A stretch of DNA of 47,921 nt. Origin: Janthinobacterium lividum (lineage in GTDB: Bacteria; Pseudomonadota; Gammaproteobacteria; Burkholderiales; Burkholderiaceae_D). This document shows, piece after piece, positions 33,511 to 43,400 of the stretch; positions within the stretch are counted from its first letter, which is position 1; every line of letters begins with the position of its first letter. The stretch spans positions 1 through 47,921 of the forward strand of contig NZ_JAAOLY010000028.1 in assembly GCF_011601275.1 (NCBI RefSeq). Direction: 5' to 3'. Both the position numbers and the translations under genes were made by a program. The notes under the pieces were generated by a model. That model ran no database searches, was not told the DNA's origin, and worked only from the letters and a program-made list of their open reading frames with translations.

Positions 33511-35709
33511 CTAGCGGGCCGCCGCCTTGGCGCGCGCCGCATGCAGTTTCTTGAAGCTGTCGATCAGGCGCTGGTGCCTGTCGAGGCCTTCCAGTTGCAT
33601 GCTGGTCGGGGTCAGGCCGAAGAAGCGTACGCTGCCTTCCACCGAGCCCAGCACCGCATCCATCCGTTCGTTGCCAAACATGCGGCGGAAATTGACGACG
33701 TAATCGTCCAGCTCCAGTTCGTCGTCGAGTTCCACTTCCAGCACCACGTTCATGGCCTGGTAAAACAGTTTGCGCTCGAGCGTGTTGTCGTTGTACTGCA
33801 GGAAGGTTTCCACCAGCTCTTTCGCCTCTTCGAACTGCTGCAAGGCGAGATGAATCAGCAGCTTCAATTCCAGGGTCGTCAGCTGGCCCCACACCGTGTT
33901 TTCGTCAAATTCGATGCCGATCAGGGTGGCGATGTCGCCGTACTCGTCGAGCTCGCTGTTTTCCAGGCGGTCGAGCAAGTCTTCCAGGCAGGCATCGTCC
34001 AGACTATGCAGGTTCAGGATGTCGGCGCGGAACAGCAGCGCCTTGTTGGTGTTGTCCCAGATCAGATCTTCGACCGGATACACCTCGGAATAACCGGGCA
34101 CGAGGATGCGGCAGGCCGTGGCGCCCAGCTGGTCATACTCGGCCGTGTACACTTCCTTGCCCATGCCGGCCAGGATGCCGAACAGGGTGGCCGCTTCCTC
34201 GGCATTCGAGTTTTCGCCGTGGCCGGAAAAATCCCACTCGACGAAATCGTAATCGGCCTTCGCGCTGAAGAAGCGCCACGAGACGATGCCGCTCGAATCG
34301 ATGAAGTGTTCGACGAAGTTGTTCGGCTCGGTGACGGCTTCACTGGCAAACGTCGGTTGCGGCAAGTCGTTGAGACCTTCAAAGCTGCGGCCCTGCAGCA
34401 ATTCCGTCAGGCTGCGCTCGAGCGCCACTTCCAGGCTCGGGTGCGCGCCGAAAGAGGCGAATACGCCGCCCGTGCGCGGGTTCATCAGGGTGACGCACAT
34501 CACCGGGTACACGCCGCCCAGCGACGCATCTTTGACCAGCACGGGGAAACCCTGTTCTTCCAGTCCTTGGATGCCGGCCAGAATGCCCGGGTATTTCGCC
34601 AGCACTTCCTGCGGCACGTCGGGCAGGGCGATTTCGCCTTCGAGGATTTCGCGCTTGACGGCCCGCTCAAAAATTTCCGACAGACATTGTACCTGCGCCT
34701 CGACCAGGGTATTGCCGGCGCTCATGCCATTGCTGACATACAGGTTTTCGATCAGGTTCGACGGGAAATACACGACCTTGCCATCCGAATGGCGCACATA
34801 CGGCAGCGAGCAGATGCCGCGCTCGGCATTGCCGGAGTTGGTATCGATCAGGTGCGAGCCGCGCAGTTCGCCATCGGGGTTGTAGATGTCCAGGCAATAC
34901 TCATCGAGGATCTCCTTCGGCAGCGCATCCTTGCGGCCAGCCTTGAACCAGCGCTCGTTCGGGTAATGCACGAAGGGCGCGTTGGCGATGTCCTCGCCCC
35001 AGAACGACCCGGCGTAGAAATGGTTGTTGCTGAGGCGCTCGATATACTCGCCCAGGGCCGACGCCAGCGCGCTTTCCTTGGTCGCGCCCTTGCCGTTGGT
35101 AAAGCACATGGGCGAATGCGCGTCGCGGATATGCAGCGACCACACGTTCGGAATGATGTTGCGCCACGAGGCGATTTCAATCTTGATGCCCAGGCCGGCC
35201 AGCAGCGCGGACATATTGGCGATGGTTTGTTCCAGCGGCAAGTCCTTGCCCGCGATATAGGTGCTTGCCCCAGGGGCCGGATTCAAGGTCAGCAAGGCCT
35301 GGGCATCGGCGTCCAGGTTCTCGACTTCTTCAATGACGAACTCGGGCCCGGCCTGCACCACTTTTTTCACCGTGCAACGGTCGATCGAACGCAGAATGCC
35401 CTGGCGGTCCTTGGCCGAGATATCGGCCGGCAGCTCGACCTGGATCTTGAAAATCTGCTGGTAGCGGTTTTCCGGATCAACAATATTGTTTTGCGACAGG
35501 CGGATGTTTTCGGTGGAAATATTGCGCGTATCGCAATACAACTTCACGAAGTAGGCCGCGCACAGTGCCGATGATGCCAAGAAGTAATCGAACGGGCCAG
35601 GCGCCGAACCATCGCCCTTGTAGCGGATGGGCTGGTCGGCGATGACCGTAAAATCGTCGAACTTGGCTTCGAGACGCAGCTTGTCGAGAAAGTTGACCTT
35701 AATTTCCAT
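33511..35709 (-). CDS. OsmC-YcaO fusion protein
   Basis: A 732-residue protein. Residues about 1-135 are an OsmC-like domain (LEAKFDDFTVIADQPIRYKG, PGPFDYFLASSALCAAYFV with a conserved Cys). Residues about 150-560 are a YcaO domain with the ATP/Mg segment KESALASALGEYIERLS and IWDNTN. The C-terminal 150 residues form helical repeats, as in E. coli YcaO. YcaO enzymes activate amide backbones with ATP; E. coli YcaO is linked to methylthiolation of ribosomal protein S12 with RimO. The OsmC-YcaO pairing is known in other proteobacteria. No RiPP precursor or cyclase is nearby, so a housekeeping role is more likely than peptide synthesis. Confidence 0.92.
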   Translation of the reverse strand: MEIKVNFLDKLRLEAKFDDFTVIADQPIRYKGDGSAPGPFDYFLASSALCAAYFVKLYCDTRNISTENIRLSQNNIVDPENRYQQIFKIQVELPADISAKDRQGILRSIDRCTVKKVVQAGPEFVIEEVENLDADAQALLTLNPAPGASTYIAGKDLPLEQTIANMSALLAGLGIKIEIASWRNIIPNVWSLHIRDAHSPMCFTNGKGATKESALASALGEYIERLSNNHFYAGSFWGEDIANAPFVHYPNERWFKAGRKDALPKEILDEYCLDIYNPDGELRGSHLIDTNSGNAERGICSLPYVRHSDGKVVYFPSNLIENLYVSNGMSAGNTLVEAQVQCLSEIFERAVKREILEGEIALPDVPQEVLAKYPGILAGIQGLEEQGFPVLVKDASLGGVYPVMCVTLMNPRTGGVFASFGAHPSLEVALERSLTELLQGRSFEGLNDLPQPTFASEAVTEPNNFVEHFIDSSGIVSWRFFSAKADYDFVEWDFSGHGENSNAEEAATLFGILAGMGKEVYTAEYDQLGATACRILVPGYSEVYPVEDLIWDNTNKALLFRADILNLHSLDDACLEDLLDRLENSELDEYGDIATLIGIEFDENTVWGQLTTLELKLLIHLALQQFEEAKELVETFLQYNDNTLERKLFYQAMNVVLEVELDDELELDDYVVNFRRMFGNERMDAVLGSVEGSVRFFGLTPTSMQLEGLDRHQRLIDSFKKLHAARAKAAAR

Positions 35710-35858
35710 GGGGAATCCAATATATGCATAAGTAAGTTAGGCGCTATTATCCGTGCTTTCCGCCGCAGGGCAAAGATTGTTCACTGCGGCCGTGCTGCCT
35801 GTGGCGCCGCCGGGGCAATGCGGCGGGCTGATAAATGAGCGAGGCGACGTAACTGAAC

Positions 35859-36407
35859 ATGCGAATAACATTGATGCGTCACGGCGAGCCGCAACTCGCC
35901 AAGGGGCGCTGGATAGCGCCCATGCAAATGGGAAAGTGGATTGATCTCTACAATCAATCGCTGATCAAGGAGGGGGGCATCCCTGCGGAGTGCCCCGTGG
36001 CAGCACTTGCCGCGTCGACCATCGTGGCCAGCACGGCGCCCAGGGCATGCTCGACGGCCAGGGCACTGGGCGATTTGCCATTCAAGCAAGAGGCGATTTT
36101 CACTGAAGCGGAGCTTCCCTTTGCGCTCTGGAAAGCGCCCTGCTTGCCGCCTCAAGCTTGGGCGGCGATTTTTCGGATACTCTGGCTTTGCGGTTATGCG
36201 CGCGGGTCGGACTCGCTGACGCTCACCCGGCAGCGTGCCAGGGCCGCCGCCGAGCGGCTTGTTGCGCTTGCCGCCAAGGGGCCTGTGCTGCTGGTCGGAC
36301 ATGGCATCATGAATCGTTTGATCGGCAAGGAACTGCAGGCATTGGGTTGGCTTGCCCGCAACAGGCAAGGCAGCCGCTACTGGAGCATGGGCGTGTATGA
36401 GTTGTGA
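35859..36407 (+). CDS. Histidine phosphatase family protein
   Basis: A 182-residue phosphoglycerate-mutase-like phosphatase. R7-H8-G9 in LMRHGEP carries the phosphorylated His, R62 in STAPRACSTA binds phosphate, and H148 in LLVGHGIMNRLIG completes the pocket. An unusual insert after the RHG motif (LAKGRWIAPMQMGKWIDLYN) may define the substrate. It diverges from the OsmC-YcaO gene across 149 bases that should hold both promoters. The substrate is unknown. Confidence 0.9.
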   Translation: MRITLMRHGEPQLAKGRWIAPMQMGKWIDLYNQSLIKEGGIPAECPVAALAASTIVASTAPRACSTARALGDLPFKQEAIFTEAELPFALWKAPCLPPQAWAAIFRILWLCGYARGSDSLTLTRQRARAAAERLVALAAKGPVLLVGHGIMNRLIGKELQALGWLARNRQGSRYWSMGVYEL

Positions 36408-36507
36408 AACTGGTGGGTGTGGATCGATACAATAGATGGTAATGTTATCGAAACGCTCAAGCTTTCCCGTTGCGAAGGTCAGCGTCATCCATAAAAAGGC
36501 CGTGCCG

Positions 36508-36909
36508 ATGCAAATTTCCATGAATGATGTGATCACCGAGCAAGAAGTGATAGCCCTCTACAAGGCCAACCACTGGTCGTCCGCGGAAAAACCCAGGGAG
36601 CTGATGGCTGCGCTGCGCAATTCCCACAGCCTGGTGACGGCCCGTGCCGATGGCAAATTGATTGGCATCGGCAATGCCATTTCCGATGGCTATCTGGTTG
36701 TCTATTTCCCGCACATGCTCGTCGATCCCATGGCGCAAGGCCAGGGTGTCGGCAGAAAGATGATGGCGGCCATGCTGGAAAAATACGCGGGGTTTCACCA
36801 GCAAATGCTGACGGCGGACGGCAAGGCCATCGCGTTCTACGAATCCGTGGGTTTCGTGCGCGCAGGGAAAACAGAGCCCATGTGGATCTATGCGGGCGAT
36901 GAGCATTGA
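36508..36909 (+). CDS. GNAT N-acetyltransferase
   Basis: A 133-residue GNAT-fold acyltransferase. The acetyl-CoA loop is VDPMAQGQGVGRKMMAAML, after the beta-strand YFPHMLV, and the C-terminus has AIAFYESVGFVRAGKTEPMWIY. AAAGG lies eight bases before the ATG at 36508; an ATG four codons later also fits, and the extension to 36436 lacks support. A strong terminator follows. The substrate is unknown. Confidence 0.9.
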   Translation: MQISMNDVITEQEVIALYKANHWSSAEKPRELMAALRNSHSLVTARADGKLIGIGNAISDGYLVVYFPHMLVDPMAQGQGVGRKMMAAMLEKYAGFHQQMLTADGKAIAFYESVGFVRAGKTEPMWIYAGDEH

Positions 36910-36926
36910 ATGATGATGCCGACATA

Positions 36927-36964
36927 AAAACAGCGGCTGCCCATGCTGGCGCAGCCGCTGTTTT
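36927..36964. terminator. Bidirectional intrinsic terminator
   Basis: AAAACAGCGGCTGC (A-run before stem 36931-36940), ten-base loop, GCAGCCGCTG (36951-36960) then TTTTCTT. It ends both the GNAT gene and the convergent TonB receptor gene. Confidence 0.92.
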
Positions 36965-36982
36965 CTTACGCAGGCAAGGTGA

Positions 36983-39430
36983 TCAGAACTTCACCCACAG
37001 CCGTCCGAAATACGAGGCGCCGTTCAGGCCGAATTGCACGCTGTCGTATTTGAAGCCGTTATCCGTCTCATCCGCGTTTTGCGTGGTGGGCTTGACGTTG
37101 AAGATGTTGTTGCCGCCAAAGGTCAGCTTGGTATTTTTGTTGATACTGTAGGTGAAGCTCAGGTCGGCCGAAGTCTTGGCCTTGTAGCGGGCGTTCGGTA
37201 CGCCTTCAGCCGTGCCGCTGAAGGTGCCCAGGGTTTGCGGGCCAAAATAGATGATGCGCAAGTCCGATTCCAGCTTGCCCGTGATGTAGTCGAAGCCCAG
37301 GGTGGCTTTCGCGCGCGGGCCGCCCTGTTCGATGAACAGGCGCTCACGCTCGGACAGCAAGACATCCTCGAAGCCCGTCAGCGAGGCGGGCGTCTTGACT
37401 TTCGTCACTTCCGTTTTGCTCAAGTTCAAGGCCAGGAAGGTGTTCAGGCGGTTGCCGGCCAGCTCGCCCTTGTGCGAGGCGGTCAGGTCCAGGCCGCGCG
37501 TGCGCGTGTCGATGGAGTTGACGAAGAATTGCGCCTCGCCCACGCCCAGCAGGGCCAGGCGCGCGGCCAGGTCCGGGTAGTTGTCGGCATTGAAGCGGCC
37601 CGACAGCACGATGCGGTCCTTGATCTTGATGTTGTACAGGTCGGCCGTGACGGAGATGGCTTGCGTGGGCGTCCAGGTGGTGCCCAGTGTAAAACTGGTG
37701 GATTTTTCCTCTTTCAACTTGGGAATACCGGCCGCGTTGGCGACGGTGCCGCCGTTCGGCGCCAGCACCACGTCGGTGGGCACGCCGCCGATGAAGTCGG
37801 TGAAGGTGGACGAGAAATACACTTGCTGCAATGATGGCGCGCGGAAACCCGTGCTGGCCGAACCGCGCAGCAGCACGTTCGGCGCCAGCTTGTAGCTGCC
37901 GGCCAGTTTGCCTGTGACGGTGGAGCCGAAATCGCTGAATTTTTCATAGCGCAGGGCGGCCTGGGTTTTCAGGCGTTCCGTCCATTCCAGTTCCACGTCG
38001 CCATACGCGGCGATGCTGTGGCGCTTGGCCTTGGTGGCGTCGCCGGGCTGGAAGCCGGGAAAGCCCTGGCTGCCCGCATTGCCGCCCACGCCCACGCCGT
38101 CCGCGTCGATGTAGGAGGCCTGTTCACCGGCCATGATCTTGTATTCTTCGCTGCGGTACTCGGCGCCGAAGGCCACGTTCATGCCGCGCATCACCGTGTC
38201 GTAGTAACGGCTGAAATCGGCGTTGCTGGTCAGTTGCTGGAACGAGAAGCCGCCCGCGTCGTAGTTGCTGGCGCTGACACCCTTGCCGCCGTTCATCAGG
38301 TCAAGGTTGGCGATCGATGCGTTCAGCGTATTGCTGATGTCGTAGCGCATCTTGTTGTAGCCATAGGTCTGCGAAAAGTCCGCATGCCATTCGCCGATCT
38401 GGCTGCGGTGGCCGATGGTGGCGTACTGGTCGTCGATCTTGCCGTTAATGAAGGGCACGAAACCGTCCGGGTACATGGCGGCCGAATTACGTGATGGAAT
38501 ATCGTCGCTGCCGATGCCGCCCCGGCCAAACGCGGCGCTCGAGGCGTCGCGCGTCTGCGCGCCGGCCGTGAAGTACAGCTTGCCCGTGCCGCTGGTGGCG
38601 TAGTCGCCATTGATGTACAGGGTTTTGTTCTTGGATTTGGTGTCGCCGATGATGCGCATGCTGTCGGAATCGGCGCGGTTCGAGCGGCCCCGGTCCAGGT
38701 ATTCGCCCGTGATGGCCAGGGTGCCCTTGTCGCCCAGCGCGATGCCGCAGTAGGCCGAGGTCATGTAATTCTTGCCGTCGCCTTCCGAATACTGGCTGTA
38801 GCCGGCCACCGCTTCGCAGCCCAGGCTTTTTTTCAATTCGATGTCGATCACGCCGGCAATGGCGTCCGAGCCGTACTGGGCGGCGGCGCCGTCGCGCAGC
38901 ACTTGCACGTTCTTGATGGCCAGCAAAGGAATCGCATTCATGTCCGTGCCCGTGTTGCCACGGTTGCGGGCGCCGAACAGGTTGACCAGGGCCGTCGTGT
39001 GGCGCCGCTTGCCGTTGACCAGCACGAGGGTCTGGTCGGAGCCGAGGCCGCGCAGGGCGGCCGAATCGATCAGGTCGGCGCCGTCGGCGCCTGTCTGGCG
39101 CGTGGAGTTGAACGAGGGCGAGATGTATTGCAGCGATTGCGCCAGGTCGAACTGGCCGCCTTGCTCGGCCACCTTGGAAATGGGAATGATATCGACCGGC
39201 ACCATCGTATCGGTAGAAGAACTGGCGACCCGGCGCGAGCCGACCACGCTGACCGTTTGTACGGGGCCTTCTGTGGCCGCAGGGTCGTTGCTCTGCGCCA
39301 TGGCGGCGGGACTGAAGGCGGCCAGGGCGGCGCTGCCGTACAGGCTGATGAGGACTGCTTTACGCAAGGTGGTGAGGGTCGGCACGCAGTATCTCCAAGT
39401 GGTATTGTGACTTGATTTTAGTGCCATCAT
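36983..39430 (-). CDS. TonB-dependent outer-membrane receptor
   Basis: A receptor of about 815 residues. A signal peptide (LRKAVLISLYGSAALAAF, cleavage near PAAMA-QS) is followed by a TonB-box-like segment VQTVSVVG. The plug domain has VLVNGKRRHTTALVNL and IKNVQVLRDGAAAQYGSDAIAGVI, and the C-terminal barrel has GFRAPSLQQVYFSS and final strand ASYFGRLWVKF ending in Phe. It imports a ligand across the outer membrane using TonB-ExbB-ExbD energy; the ligand is unknown. The start region has ATG-ATG at 39427-39430 and a GTG at 39442; I chose 39430. No clear Fur box is seen upstream. Confidence 0.92.
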   Translation of the reverse strand: MMALKSSHNTTWRYCVPTLTTLRKAVLISLYGSAALAAFSPAAMAQSNDPAATEGPVQTVSVVGSRRVASSSTDTMVPVDIIPISKVAEQGGQFDLAQSLQYISPSFNSTRQTGADGADLIDSAALRGLGSDQTLVLVNGKRRHTTALVNLFGARNRGNTGTDMNAIPLLAIKNVQVLRDGAAAQYGSDAIAGVIDIELKKSLGCEAVAGYSQYSEGDGKNYMTSAYCGIALGDKGTLAITGEYLDRGRSNRADSDSMRIIGDTKSKNKTLYINGDYATSGTGKLYFTAGAQTRDASSAAFGRGGIGSDDIPSRNSAAMYPDGFVPFINGKIDDQYATIGHRSQIGEWHADFSQTYGYNKMRYDISNTLNASIANLDLMNGGKGVSASNYDAGGFSFQQLTSNADFSRYYDTVMRGMNVAFGAEYRSEEYKIMAGEQASYIDADGVGVGGNAGSQGFPGFQPGDATKAKRHSIAAYGDVELEWTERLKTQAALRYEKFSDFGSTVTGKLAGSYKLAPNVLLRGSASTGFRAPSLQQVYFSSTFTDFIGGVPTDVVLAPNGGTVANAAGIPKLKEEKSTSFTLGTTWTPTQAISVTADLYNIKIKDRIVLSGRFNADNYPDLAARLALLGVGEAQFFVNSIDTRTRGLDLTASHKGELAGNRLNTFLALNLSKTEVTKVKTPASLTGFEDVLLSERERLFIEQGGPRAKATLGFDYITGKLESDLRIIYFGPQTLGTFSGTAEGVPNARYKAKTSADLSFTYSINKNTKLTFGGNNIFNVKPTTQNADETDNGFKYDSVQFGLNGASYFGRLWVKF

Positions 39431-39550
39431 TTCAGCATTCACCAGCGATACTTTGTTTTGTTATTACAAATTTGTAGTAACTGTTGTTTCCTGGTTGATT
39501 ATCTTTTCGCCACTGCCCGGCTTGCCTTGTACTGGTGCGGCATGCCCCGT

Positions 39551-40336
39551 TCAGGTGCTGCGTTGCACCATGCCGCCCACCCAGATTGCCTGCGGACTAT
39601 ATTGCACCTCGATCAAACACGGCTGCTGCGTCACGTGGCCCTGATGCAGGCGCAGCGACTGTTGCCAATGCGCTGCCAGCGCGCCCGCCGCCACGCCCGT
39701 GGCGCTGTCTTCCAGCGCCGGATCGAGGTGGTTGAAGTTGCGTCCTTCGTACTCGTGCTCGCCCGTGCGGCAATACGCATAGCAACCGTTGACCTGATGC
39801 AAAGCGCTCCAGTCGGCGATCAGTTCCAGATTCGGCCGCAGCGCGCGCAGGGTCGTGCGGTCGGCCACTTCCAGCAGCAGCTTCGGGCTGCCGACGGAGG
39901 CGACCACGGGCGGCGACAGCAAGTGCATGTGCTGGCCCATGAGTTCCGACGGCACATATTTCTCCACCATGACAGCCGGTGCCGGCTGCTGCGCCAGGCC
40001 GATGAATAGACCTTCCGCGCGGTGCACCAGCCGCAAGGCTTGCCCGCGCATGGCGGTGCTCACCGTCAGCGCCGCCGGGGCGCCGGGCGCCGTCAGCAGC
40101 ACGTGCGCGGCTGCCAGGGTGGCGTGCAGGCACAGGGGGCTGCGCGTGTGCGGATAAAAATAGTCGAGCACGATGCCGCCGTCCGCTTGCCGGTCGAGGA
40201 AGACGCAGGCGCTGACCTGGCGTTCGCGGGCGAATTGCTGGCGCGCCGTTTCGCTGCCGTCGTCGTTTTCCACGACCAGCGCCGCATTGCCGCCGCCGGG
40301 TGCGGTGCCGAAACATTTTAATAAGTGGACGATCAT
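39551..40336 (-). CDS. PhzF-family protein lacking the usual catalytic Glu
   Basis: A 261-residue member of the PhzF/DAP-epimerase-fold family, which includes the phenazine isomerase. Family landmarks are FGTAPGGGNAAL (9-20), PHTRSPLCLHATLAAAHVL (62-80) and NFNHLDPALEDSATGVAAGAL near residue 210. In PhzF the general acid/base is the Glu of a SExxF segment; here the matching segment reads VSACVF, with A43 in its place. It may therefore be inactive or use another residue. The second half lacks the typical GHAT Gly as well. It is divergent from dnaE2. No phenazine genes are present. Confidence 0.8.
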   Translation of the reverse strand: MIVHLLKCFGTAPGGGNAALVVENDDGSETARQQFARERQVSACVFLDRQADGGIVLDYFYPHTRSPLCLHATLAAAHVLLTAPGAPAALTVSTAMRGQALRLVHRAEGLFIGLAQQPAPAVMVEKYVPSELMGQHMHLLSPPVVASVGSPKLLLEVADRTTLRALRPNLELIADWSALHQVNGCYAYCRTGEHEYEGRNFNHLDPALEDSATGVAAGALAAHWQQSLRLHQGHVTQQPCLIEVQYSPQAIWVGGMVQRST

Positions 40337-40394
40337 GGCGCGCGATGTGCAAGGTAAAACACGAGCATAAACGATAAGTCCGGTTTCAGATGCG

Positions 40395-40421
40395 TATAAT
40401 GTACTGTGTTTATATACAGTA
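40395..40421 (+). promoter_or_regulatory. SOS promoter with LexA box for dnaE2
   Basis: A consensus -10 TATAAT (40395-40400) is followed at once by the LexA box TACTGTGTTTATATACAGTA (40402-40421), which would cover the transcription start. The box ends 12 bases before the dnaE2 ATG. No good -35 is seen. Confidence 0.9.
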
Positions 40422-40433
40422 TTGAGGTGGATC

Positions 40434-43400
40434 ATGTGGGGCGCCGTCTTACCCGAGTATGCTGAGTTGTACTGCCTGAGCAATTTCAGCTTCCTGCATG
40501 GGGCCTCGCATGCGGAAGAGCTGGTGGCGCGCGCCGTCCAGCTCGGGTACAAGGCACTGGCCATCACGGACGAGTGCTCGCTGGCCGGTGTCGTGCGCGC
40601 CCATGCGACGGCCAAGCGGGCCGGTTTTCCGCTGATTATCGGCGCGCATTTTCATTTGACGCAGGCAGATGGCAGCCCGGCACTGTCCCTGCTGGCGCTG
40701 GTACGGGATATCGACGGTTACGGCAACTTGTCGGAACTGATCACCATGGCGCGCACGCGGGCGGCCAAGGGGCGCTATGTGCTGACGCCAGACGATTTCG
40801 CCGCGCCCTCGGCGGAGTTTGTCCATTTGCGGGGCTTGCCCGGCTGCCTGATGATCTTGCTGCCCAGCTACCCGGCCCAGCCGGAAACCGTGCGCGCCCA
40901 AGGCGCGTGGATGACGGCCACCTTTGGCGGCGAGCGCAGCTGGATCGGCCTGAACCTGCTGCAGCGGGCGCAGGATGACGCGCACCGCGGCGCCTTGCAG
41001 GAGGCCGCGCAAGTGCTGGGCTTGTCCTTGGTGGCCGTCGGCCACGTGTGCATGCACGTGCGTTCGCGCAAGCCTCTGCTCGACACGCTGTGCGCGATCC
41101 GCGTGGGCAAGCCCGTGGGCGAGTGCGGTTATGCGCTGGCGCAAAATGCGGAGCAGCATTTGCGCGCGCGCCTGCGCCTGGCCAATGTGTATCCGCCGCA
41201 GGCGCTGGCGGAAACCTTGCGCATCGCCAAGCTGTGCAAGTTTTCTCTCGACAGCCTGCGCTATGACTATCCCGACGAACTGGTGCCGGGAGGCCACACG
41301 CCGGCGACGTATCTGCGCGAGGAAACGTATGCGGGCGCGCGCCTCCGCTTTCCGTTGGGTATTCCAGCCAACGTGCAGGAGCAGATCGAGCAGGAGCTGG
41401 AGCTGATCGCCGAGCTGTCGTATGAAGCGTACTTTTTGACCGTGTACGATATCGTGCGCTTTGCCCGCTCGCAAAACATCCTGTGCCAGGGCAGGGGCTC
41501 GGCCGCCAATTCGGCCGTCTGCTATTGCCTGCACATCACGGAAGTGGACCCTGCACGCGGCAATTCACTGGTCGGGCGTTTCATGTCGCGCGAGCGCAAC
41601 GAGCCGCCCGACATCGACGTCGACTTCGAGCACCAGCGGCGCGAAGAGGTGATTCAATATATCTACGGCAAATATGGGCGCGAGCGGGCCGCGCTGGCCG
41701 CCGTGGTGATCAGCTACCGGCCGAAAAGCGCCTTGCGCGACAGCGGCCGGGCGCTGGGGATCGACCTGGCCATCGTGGAAAAAGTGGCCAAGGCGCACCG
41801 CTGGTTCGACGGCAAGCGCGACCTGCTGGAGCGCCTGGCCGAATGCGGGCTCGACCCGGAGGCGGCATTGTCGCAGCAGTGGGCCGGCCTGGCGCAGCTG
41901 CTGCTGGGCTTTCCCCGCCATCTGTCGCAGCATCCGGGCGGCTTCGTCATTGCGCACGGGAAGTTGTCGCGCCTGGTGCCGATCGAAAACGCCACCATGG
42001 CCGGGCGCAGCGTCATCGAGTGGGACAAGAACGACCTCGAGGAGCTGGGCTTGATGAAGGTCGACGTGCTGGCGCTGGGCATGCTGTCGGCCCTGCGCCG
42101 CGCCCTGGAACTGGTCGGTGCGCGGCGCGGCGAGGAGTTCCGCCTGCAGGATATTCCCCGCGAAGACCCCGCCACCTACGACATGATGTGCGAGGCCGAC
42201 ACCATCGGCGTGTTCCAGATCGAGTCGCGCGCGCAGATGAGTATGCTGCCCCGGCTGCGGCCCCGTGAATTCTACGACCTCGTCATCGAAGTGGCGCTGG
42301 TGCGCCCCGGCCCCATCCAGGGCGGCATGGTGCATCCGTATCTGCAGCGCCGCCAGCAGAAAGAACCGGTCGAGTATCCGAAGGGCCTGGAAAAGGCGTT
42401 GGGACGGACTCTCGGCATTCCCATTTTTCAGGAGCAGGTGATGCAGGTAGCCATTATCGCCGCCGATTTCACGCCCGGCGAAGCGGACCAGTTGCGGCGC
42501 GCCATGGCGGCCTGGAAACGCAAGGGCGGCATGAACAATTACCATGACCGCATCGTCAATGCCATGGTTGACAATGGCTATGAGAAAAAATTTGCCGAGG
42601 CCATCTTCAGCCAGATCGAGGGCTTCGGCGAATACGGCTTTCCCGAGTCGCACGCGGCCAGTTTCGCCCTGCTGACGTACGCCAGTTCCTGGCTGAAATG
42701 CCATGAACCGGCCGCCTTTCTGTGCGCATTGCTCAACAGCCAGCCCATGGGCTTTTACAGTCCCTCGCAACTGGTGCAGGATGGTCGCCGGCATGGCGTG
42801 CAGGTGCTGTCCGTCGATGTGGCCATCAGCGGCTGGGAAGCAACGTTGGAAGAGACTGCGGAAGGCGCCGCGCCCGCCGTGCGCCTGGGCTTGAACAGCC
42901 TGTTCGGCATGCGTGCCGAGGCCGCCCAGCGTATCGAGGATGCGCGCGCCATTGCCGCCTTTGTCGACGTAGCCGACCTGGCGCGGCGTGGCGGCCTGGA
43001 CCGTCATGACTTGCAGGTGCTGGCCGCCGGCAATGCGTTGCACGCGCTGGCCGGGCACCGGCGTGAGGCGCTGTGGCAGGCGTTTGGTGCCGTGCCCGAC
43101 AAGGACTTGCTGCGTGACACCACGCAAGAGGAGGAGGTGCCCGTGCTGGCCGCGCCGACGGAAGGCGAGAGCATCGTCAGCGACTACCGTGCGCAAGGAC
43201 TGACCCTGGGCCGCCACCCGCTGGCGCTGCTGCGCAGGCAATTGCTGGAACAGCGTTTCATGCCGGCGTCTACACTGATGATGTACACGAGCGGGCAAGT
43301 GGCGCGCGCCTGCGGCATCGTCACCGTGCGCCAGCGCCCGGGCACGGCCAAGGGCGTGATCTTCATGACACTGGAAGACGAGACGGGTACCGTCAACGTT

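Noticed and set aside
33391..35574. Long open frame (727 codons) antisense to the OsmC-YcaO gene
   Set aside because: Composition is that of a shadow frame and no motif is recognisable, whereas the minus strand has clear OsmC and YcaO domains.
33511..35709. YcaO as part of a RiPP (thiazole/oxazole peptide) cluster
   Set aside because: No precursor peptide, cyclodehydratase partner, dehydrogenase or exporter lies nearby, and the OsmC-YcaO architecture matches the housekeeping branch.
39551..40336. Phenazine biosynthesis gene phzF
   Set aside because: No other phz genes are present and the catalytic Glu position is Ala, so only the fold family is supported.
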